Source: a virus. From it: 57,474 nt of DNA. The stretch covers positions 1 to 57,474 of IMG/VR virus record IMGVR_UViG_3300046777_000741; one strand, 5' to 3'. Positions within the stretch are counted from its first letter, which is position 1, and each line of letters begins with the position of its first letter. The notes below the pieces were generated by a model, which was given only the letters and a program-made list of their open reading frames with translations, was not told the origin of the DNA and ran no database searches. Positions 54,612-57,474 of the stretch are shown here, piece after piece. The position numbers were made by a program, and so were the translations under genes.

Positions 54612-55194
54612 CCTGTTCCCCACTGCTGTCGGCATGTTCGACCTTGGCAGGGAGTTCTCTGCCGAGGAGACCGAGTTTTTTCTCGGTCTTGAGCAAAAGC
54701 CGAATCTAGGGAACACCTCCAGCCAGAACACCAAGGTGCTCAGTAGCGATCCGATGGCCTCCATCAAGGAGTTTGTCGAGGCTTCGGTTGCTGAGTATCT
54801 GGGTTCGGTGTACGCCCCCAAGAATGAAGTGGGCATGCGGGTGACGCAGTCATGGTGCAACTACACCAAGCCGGGTCAGTTTCATCACAAGCACGAGCAC
54901 CCCAACTCTTTCATCTCTGGTGTTTTGTATTTGCAGTCTGGGCCGAGCGATCGGATCTACTTCTACAAAAACGGCTACCAACAAATCAAGCTGCCTACCG
55001 AGAACTGGAACCTATACAACTCCGAGTCTTGGTGGTTCGAGGCTACCAAGGGTCGCCTGATTCTCTTCCCATCCTCCCTGACTCACATGGTTGAGGCCGT
55101 AAAGGGGGATGACACAAGAGTCAGCTTGTCTTTTAATACTTTCCCTGTTGGTCACGTTGGCGATGACCAAGCACTAACCGGCCTTTATCTTTAG
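54598..55194 (+). CDS. 2-oxoglutarate/Fe(II) oxygenase-like protein
   Basis: This 198-residue protein has LFPTAVGMFDL at the N-terminus, then TQSWCNYTKPGQFHHKHEHP with NSFISGVLYLQ (H96-H101 cluster) and GRLILFPSSLTHMVEAVKGD followed by DTRVSLSFN (H163, R174). These are the metal- and 2OG-binding motifs of the PF13759-type phage oxygenase family. It presumably hydroxylates a protein or small molecule; its place beside the glycine-rich fibres suggests a fibre or surface substrate. The classical HxD is not clear, so the exact ligands need checking. Confidence 0.72.
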   Translation: MQLHNLFPTAVGMFDLGREFSAEETEFFLGLEQKPNLGNTSSQNTKVLSSDPMASIKEFVEASVAEYLGSVYAPKNEVGMRVTQSWCNYTKPGQFHHKHEHPNSFISGVLYLQSGPSDRIYFYKNGYQQIKLPTENWNLYNSESWWFEATKGRLILFPSSLTHMVEAVKGDDTRVSLSFNTFPVGHVGDDQALTGLYL

Positions 55195-55203
55195 GAGATC
55201 AAC

Positions 55204-55575
55204 ATGGCACATTTTGCTGAAATTGACCAATTCAACAGAGTCAAGCGGGTGGTCGTCGTCTCAAATGCCGACACTTCCGATGCTTCTGGTGTAGAGAAGG
55301 AGCACATCGGTCGCGCCTTCTGCGAGCGTCTGTTTGGCGGCAACTGGGTGCAGACCTCGTACAACGGAAACTTCCGAAAGAACTACGCTGGCATGGGTTA
55401 CACCTGGGATGCAACCCGTGATGCCTTCATCCCTCCGCAGCCGTATCCGAGTTGGACTCTCGTGGAGGCTACCTGCCAATGGCAGGCCCCTGTTGCGATG
55501 CCTACTGACGGCAAGATGTATTCGTGGGATGAGCCGACCACCTCTTGGAAAGAGATGGCCTCTGCCGCCGCTTGA
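55204..55575 (+). CDS. Conserved tail-region protein
   Basis: This 123-residue protein contains MAHFAEIDQFNRVKRVVVVS, GGNWVQTSYNGNFRKNYAGM and GYTWDATRDAFIPPQPYPSW. The family is widespread in cyanophages and other aquatic phages, always near tail genes, and is probably a virion component. AGGAGATCAAC is the ribosome site. The function has not been established as far as I know. Confidence 0.75.
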   Translation: MAHFAEIDQFNRVKRVVVVSNADTSDASGVEKEHIGRAFCERLFGGNWVQTSYNGNFRKNYAGMGYTWDATRDAFIPPQPYPSWTLVEATCQWQAPVAMPTDGKMYSWDEPTTSWKEMASAAA

Positions 55576-55598
55576 TCAACTGAAGATGTAGTGAAGCC

Positions 55599-55829
55599 AT
55601 GAGCACGGAGATCGACCCTGTGCGGTATGGAGTCCTGTGGCAGAAGGTTCAGGACTACGAGCGCCGCTTTGATGATATGGGCAAGAAGATTGACCGCATG
55701 GAGGGCCAGCTAGAGACACTTGTCGCTCTGGCCAACCAAGGCAAGGGCGGCTTCTGGGCTGGCATGGCTCTGGTATCTGCGATCTCATCGGCCATCGGGT
55801 ATATCTCGCACTGGTACGGGAACAAGTGA
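55599..55829 (+). CDS. Lysis-cassette coiled-coil membrane protein
   Basis: This 76-residue protein has an N-terminal coiled coil (KVQDYERRFDDMGKKIDRME) and a C-terminal transmembrane helix (GGFWAGMALVSAISSAIGYI). This XhlA-like plan is common for proteins that assist holins. The ribosome site is weak (GTAGTGAAGCC). Its stop overlaps the next ATG as TGATG. It opens the lysis cassette. Confidence 0.65.
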   Translation: MSTEIDPVRYGVLWQKVQDYERRFDDMGKKIDRMEGQLETLVALANQGKGGFWAGMALVSAISSAIGYISHWYGNK

Positions 55830-55939
55830 TGCGAGACTGGATCATCGGCACCTTGGGAGGGGTTGGTTTAATTGCCTTCTTCCTTCTGGTGGCGAAGATC
55901 GTTCTTCCTTTTATGGAGGCTATCCGTGGACAAGCATGA
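55829..55939 (+). CDS. Small membrane protein, 36 residues
   Basis: MRDWIIGTLGGVGLIAFFLL followed by VAKIVLPFMEAIRGQA encodes one transmembrane helix. TGATG joins it to the preceding gene, and the next gene begins inside its end. It may be a small holin or antiholin. Too short for family assignment. Confidence 0.6.
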   Translation: MRDWIIGTLGGVGLIAFFLLVAKIVLPFMEAIRGQA

Positions 55940-56339
55940 ACTGTCCGTCTTCAAGGCTCAGGCTCAGGCGGAACTTAGCAAGCTGGAGGCCGAGGCCACC
56001 GCCAAAGATGTTGCCGGCAAGGCGATCGGCAAGCATGGACTTGCCTACATAACCGCCATCGTTGTCGTCGGCGTAGGAGCCAGTCTGGTGCTGGAGGAGT
56101 CCAAGATTGCCGCCGTGATTGGCCTTGTATCTGCCGCGCTGACCGCGCTGATTGCAATGCTCAACGGGATAGCTGGGGCATCGCCAAAACAGGACAAGCC
56201 CGAGTTCGAGATCATGAAGCAACTGATCGACAAGCTCGATCGCCTGGATCGCCAAGAGGCCGCCATGAAGGTGGAGGTTGAGGGCAACAAGGTCACCGTC
56301 CGTAAGGGCGAGGATGTCGTAACCACCGGAGGCCACTGA
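55926..56339 (+). CDS. Holin-like two-helix membrane protein
   Basis: This 137-residue protein from GTG 55926 has a charged N-terminal helix (KAQAQAELSKLEAEATAKDV), two transmembrane segments (YITAIVVVGVGASLVL and AAVIGLVSAALTALIAMLNG), and a charged C-terminus. TGGAGG lies 6 bases before the GTG, favouring this start over the upstream ATG. The plan fits a class II holin or lysis accessory protein. The stop overlaps the next start as TGATG. Confidence 0.6.
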   Translation: MDKHELSVFKAQAQAELSKLEAEATAKDVAGKAIGKHGLAYITAIVVVGVGASLVLEESKIAAVIGLVSAALTALIAMLNGIAGASPKQDKPEFEIMKQLIDKLDRLDRQEAAMKVEVEGNKVTVRKGEDVVTTGGH

Positions 56340-56614
56340 TGGCATGGTCAGATGTACTTAAAGCGGTCATCCCGATTGTGGTGGCCGCTCTTGCTTGGCT
56401 GCTAGGGCAAGTGGCCTCTTTTTCCGAGCGCCTGACCAAGATTGAGGGGGCAATGCCCGCTTTGATTACCAAGGAGGGTACACCAACCGACAGCCCAATT
56501 AGTGCAGAAAAACGGGCGCAGCAGCGAGAGCAACTGATGGTTCATATCCATGAATTGCAAGTCAAGGTTCGGTTGCTCGAAGAGCGTGAGCGGCTTACAA
56601 AAGGAGCCAAATAA
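56339..56614 (+). CDS. Membrane-anchored coiled-coil lysis protein
   Basis: This 91-residue protein has an N-terminal transmembrane anchor (VIPIVVAALAWLLGQVASF) and a periplasmic-type coiled coil (QREQLMVHIHELQVKVRLLE). The arrangement resembles inner-membrane spanins (Rz-like). No overlapping lipoprotein Rz1 partner was found. It overlaps neighbours at both ends. A structural lysis role is likely; spanin activity is unproven. Confidence 0.55.
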   Translation: MAWSDVLKAVIPIVVAALAWLLGQVASFSERLTKIEGAMPALITKEGTPTDSPISAEKRAQQREQLMVHIHELQVKVRLLEERERLTKGAK

Positions 56615-57117
56615 TGCTATCTCTCATTTCAACCCTTGGGGGCCTGCTGATCAGCGGCCTGCCTAAGCTGCTGGAGTTCTTCCAGAACAAGGCTGACCAG
56701 AAGCATGAGTTGGAGATGATGCGGGTGCAGACTGAGCGCGAACTCCAGCTTGCCGCCGCCGGGTTTGCTGCTCAAGCCCGAATGGAGGAGATTCGCACCG
56801 AGCAGGTGGCCATGGAGACCGATGCCCGGATGACCGAGGCGGCCCTAGCGCACGATGAGAAGGTGCTGGAGAAGGCTTCCCGCTGGGTGGCCAACTATGT
56901 GGGAACCGTGAGACCTACAGTTACCTACATCTTCGTGATGGAGTTGGTGCTGATCAATGCCTTCATGGCGTGGTATCTGTGGAACCACCCGACCCTGATC
57001 CAGTCCATCGATGATGTGATCCGCTACTCCGAACTGATCTTCTCGACCGATGAGATGGCCATGCTCGGGGGCATCATCGGTTTTTGGTTCGGGTCTAGGC
57101 AGTGGAATAAGAAATGA
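56614..57117 (+). CDS. Holin, 3-TM (GTA-holin-like) family
   Basis: This 167-residue protein has an N-terminal hydrophobic segment (SLISTLGGLLISGLPKLLEF) and a long helix (FQNKADQKHELEMMRVQTER). The block NYVGTVRPTVTYIFVMELVL then a second segment and GGIIGFWFGSRQWNKK follow. The VRP-x-xTY and FWFGSR motifs match the three-transmembrane holin family (PF11351). It should permeabilise the inner membrane for the lysozyme encoded next. AAAGGAG precedes it and ATGA couples it to the lysozyme. Confidence 0.8.
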   Translation: MLSLISTLGGLLISGLPKLLEFFQNKADQKHELEMMRVQTERELQLAAAGFAAQARMEEIRTEQVAMETDARMTEAALAHDEKVLEKASRWVANYVGTVRPTVTYIFVMELVLINAFMAWYLWNHPTLIQSIDDVIRYSELIFSTDEMAMLGGIIGFWFGSRQWNKK

Positions 57118-57474
57118 AGTTAAGCCCGAAAGGCGAGGCCCTGATGCACCGCTTCGAGGGCTTTAAGAACAAACCCTACCTTTGCCCAGCCCATATTTGG
57201 ACGATCGGTTATGGCCATGTTTTGTACCAAAACCAGATCAGGCTGCCAGTAGTCAGAAAGGAAGGTTATGAAGGTGCAATCCGCAAGGAATACCCCCTAT
57301 CTGAGCAAGATAACCGGGTCTGGGGCAAGGATGAGATCAACGAACTATTCCGCGTTGACGTTTCAAATTTTGAACGCGGTGTTCTTCGTCTTGTTCCCGG
57401 CGTGGTTGGCCGTCAAGGCAGCTTCGACGCTCTGGTCTCTTTTGCCTTCAATGCTGGGCTAGGAAACCTCCAGA
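57114..57474 (+). CDS. Endolysin (GH24 lysozyme), N-terminal part
   Basis: This 120-residue ORF runs off the window end. It reads MKLSPKGEALMHRFEGFKNK, with E15, C24 and T30 spaced as E-8-C-5-T, the catalytic arrangement of T4-family lysozymes such as P1 Lyz, then WTIGYGH. The Cys variant is known in P1. FDALVSFAFNAGLGNLQ near the end is also typical. The C-terminus is at 1-93. It degrades peptidoglycan once the holin opens the membrane. No signal-anchor is seen at the N-terminus. Confidence 0.9.
   Translation, partial: MKLSPKGEALMHRFEGFKNKPYLCPAHIWTIGYGHVLYQNQIRLPVVRKEGYEGAIRKEYPLSEQDNRVWGKDEINELFRVDVSNFERGVLRLVPGVVGRQGSFDALVSFAFNAGLGNLQ

Noticed and set aside
57268-57462. 64-residue frame inside the lysozyme gene
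   Set aside because: Out of frame with a clear lysozyme sequence; its hydrophobic end is incidental.
1-57474. Diversity-generating retroelement, CRISPR array, integrase, DNA polymerase or RNA polymerase
   Set aside because: No reverse transcriptase motif (YxDD), no template/variable repeat pair, no spaced repeat array, no tyrosine or serine recombinase motifs, and no polymerase motifs in any plausible ORF.

Overview
The window is almost the whole genome of a tailed double-stranded DNA phage (Caudoviricetes). Its morphogenesis proteins are podovirus-like: large portal, SU10-type head-tail adaptors, a nozzle-like protein, large internal virion proteins, and no tape measure or sheath. The two window ends are the two halves of one GH24 lysozyme gene (start at 57114-57474, end at 1-93). 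The molecule is therefore circular or circularly permuted, with only about 50-60 bases missing between the ends. GC-rich third codon positions, strong GGAG ribosome sites and the gene families suggest a proteobacterial host, perhaps Burkholderiales; that host guess is weak. I found no integrase, DNA or RNA polymerase, tRNA, CRISPR array or reverse transcriptase.

Layout. (1) 1-13.3 kb: end of the rightward late operon, with lysozyme, adaptor, fibre-like protein, nozzle-like protein and four large internal virion-type proteins, closed by an intrinsic terminator at 13338. (2) 16.75-13.36 kb: a compact leftward early operon with two small membrane proteins, an SSB-like protein, a PD-(D/E)XK exonuclease and an N4 gp49/Sf6 gp66 family protein. 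(3) 16.76-16.88 kb: a divergent control region with a YdaS/Cro-like repressor and inverted-repeat operators. (4) 16.9-25.0 kb: rightward early genes, including DUF1376 replication protein, orphan DNA methyltransferase, RusA-like resolvase, HNH nuclease, Rap1a/Tai-like secreted protein and many small ORFs. (5) 25.0-28.2 kb: a structured noncoding element, small and large terminase, then a 0.5-kb noncoding region with tandem repeats, a promoter and a probable small RNA. (6) 28.2-44.4 kb: two polyvalent-protein-like genes, portal, GroES-like co-chaperonin, scaffold, decoration and major capsid proteins, a second adaptor, and two GIY-YIG homing endonuclease genes set into the head operon. (7) 45-55.6 kb: fibres, including four copies of a glycine-rich module, a tail assembly chaperone and a 2OG-Fe(II) oxygenase. 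(8) 55.6-57.5 kb: lysis cassette of small membrane proteins, 3-TM holin and lysozyme.

How it fits together. The leftward and rightward early operons diverge from the repressor region. Copies of the 17-bp operator TTGAA-N7-TTCAA recur at 16844, 20295, 22237 and 24389, so one small repressor may control several early promoters. Two of these are near-duplicate promoter-leader cassettes whose hairpins covary. The late operon appears to run from the terminase region through the head, tail and lysis genes, across the window ends, to the terminator at 13.3 kb. The observations most worth checking are the operator regulon with paired leader cassettes, the structured RNAs at 25.0 kb and 27.9 kb, the nested ORF at 16.2 kb, and the Phi-x-x-G-G motif shared by several late proteins.
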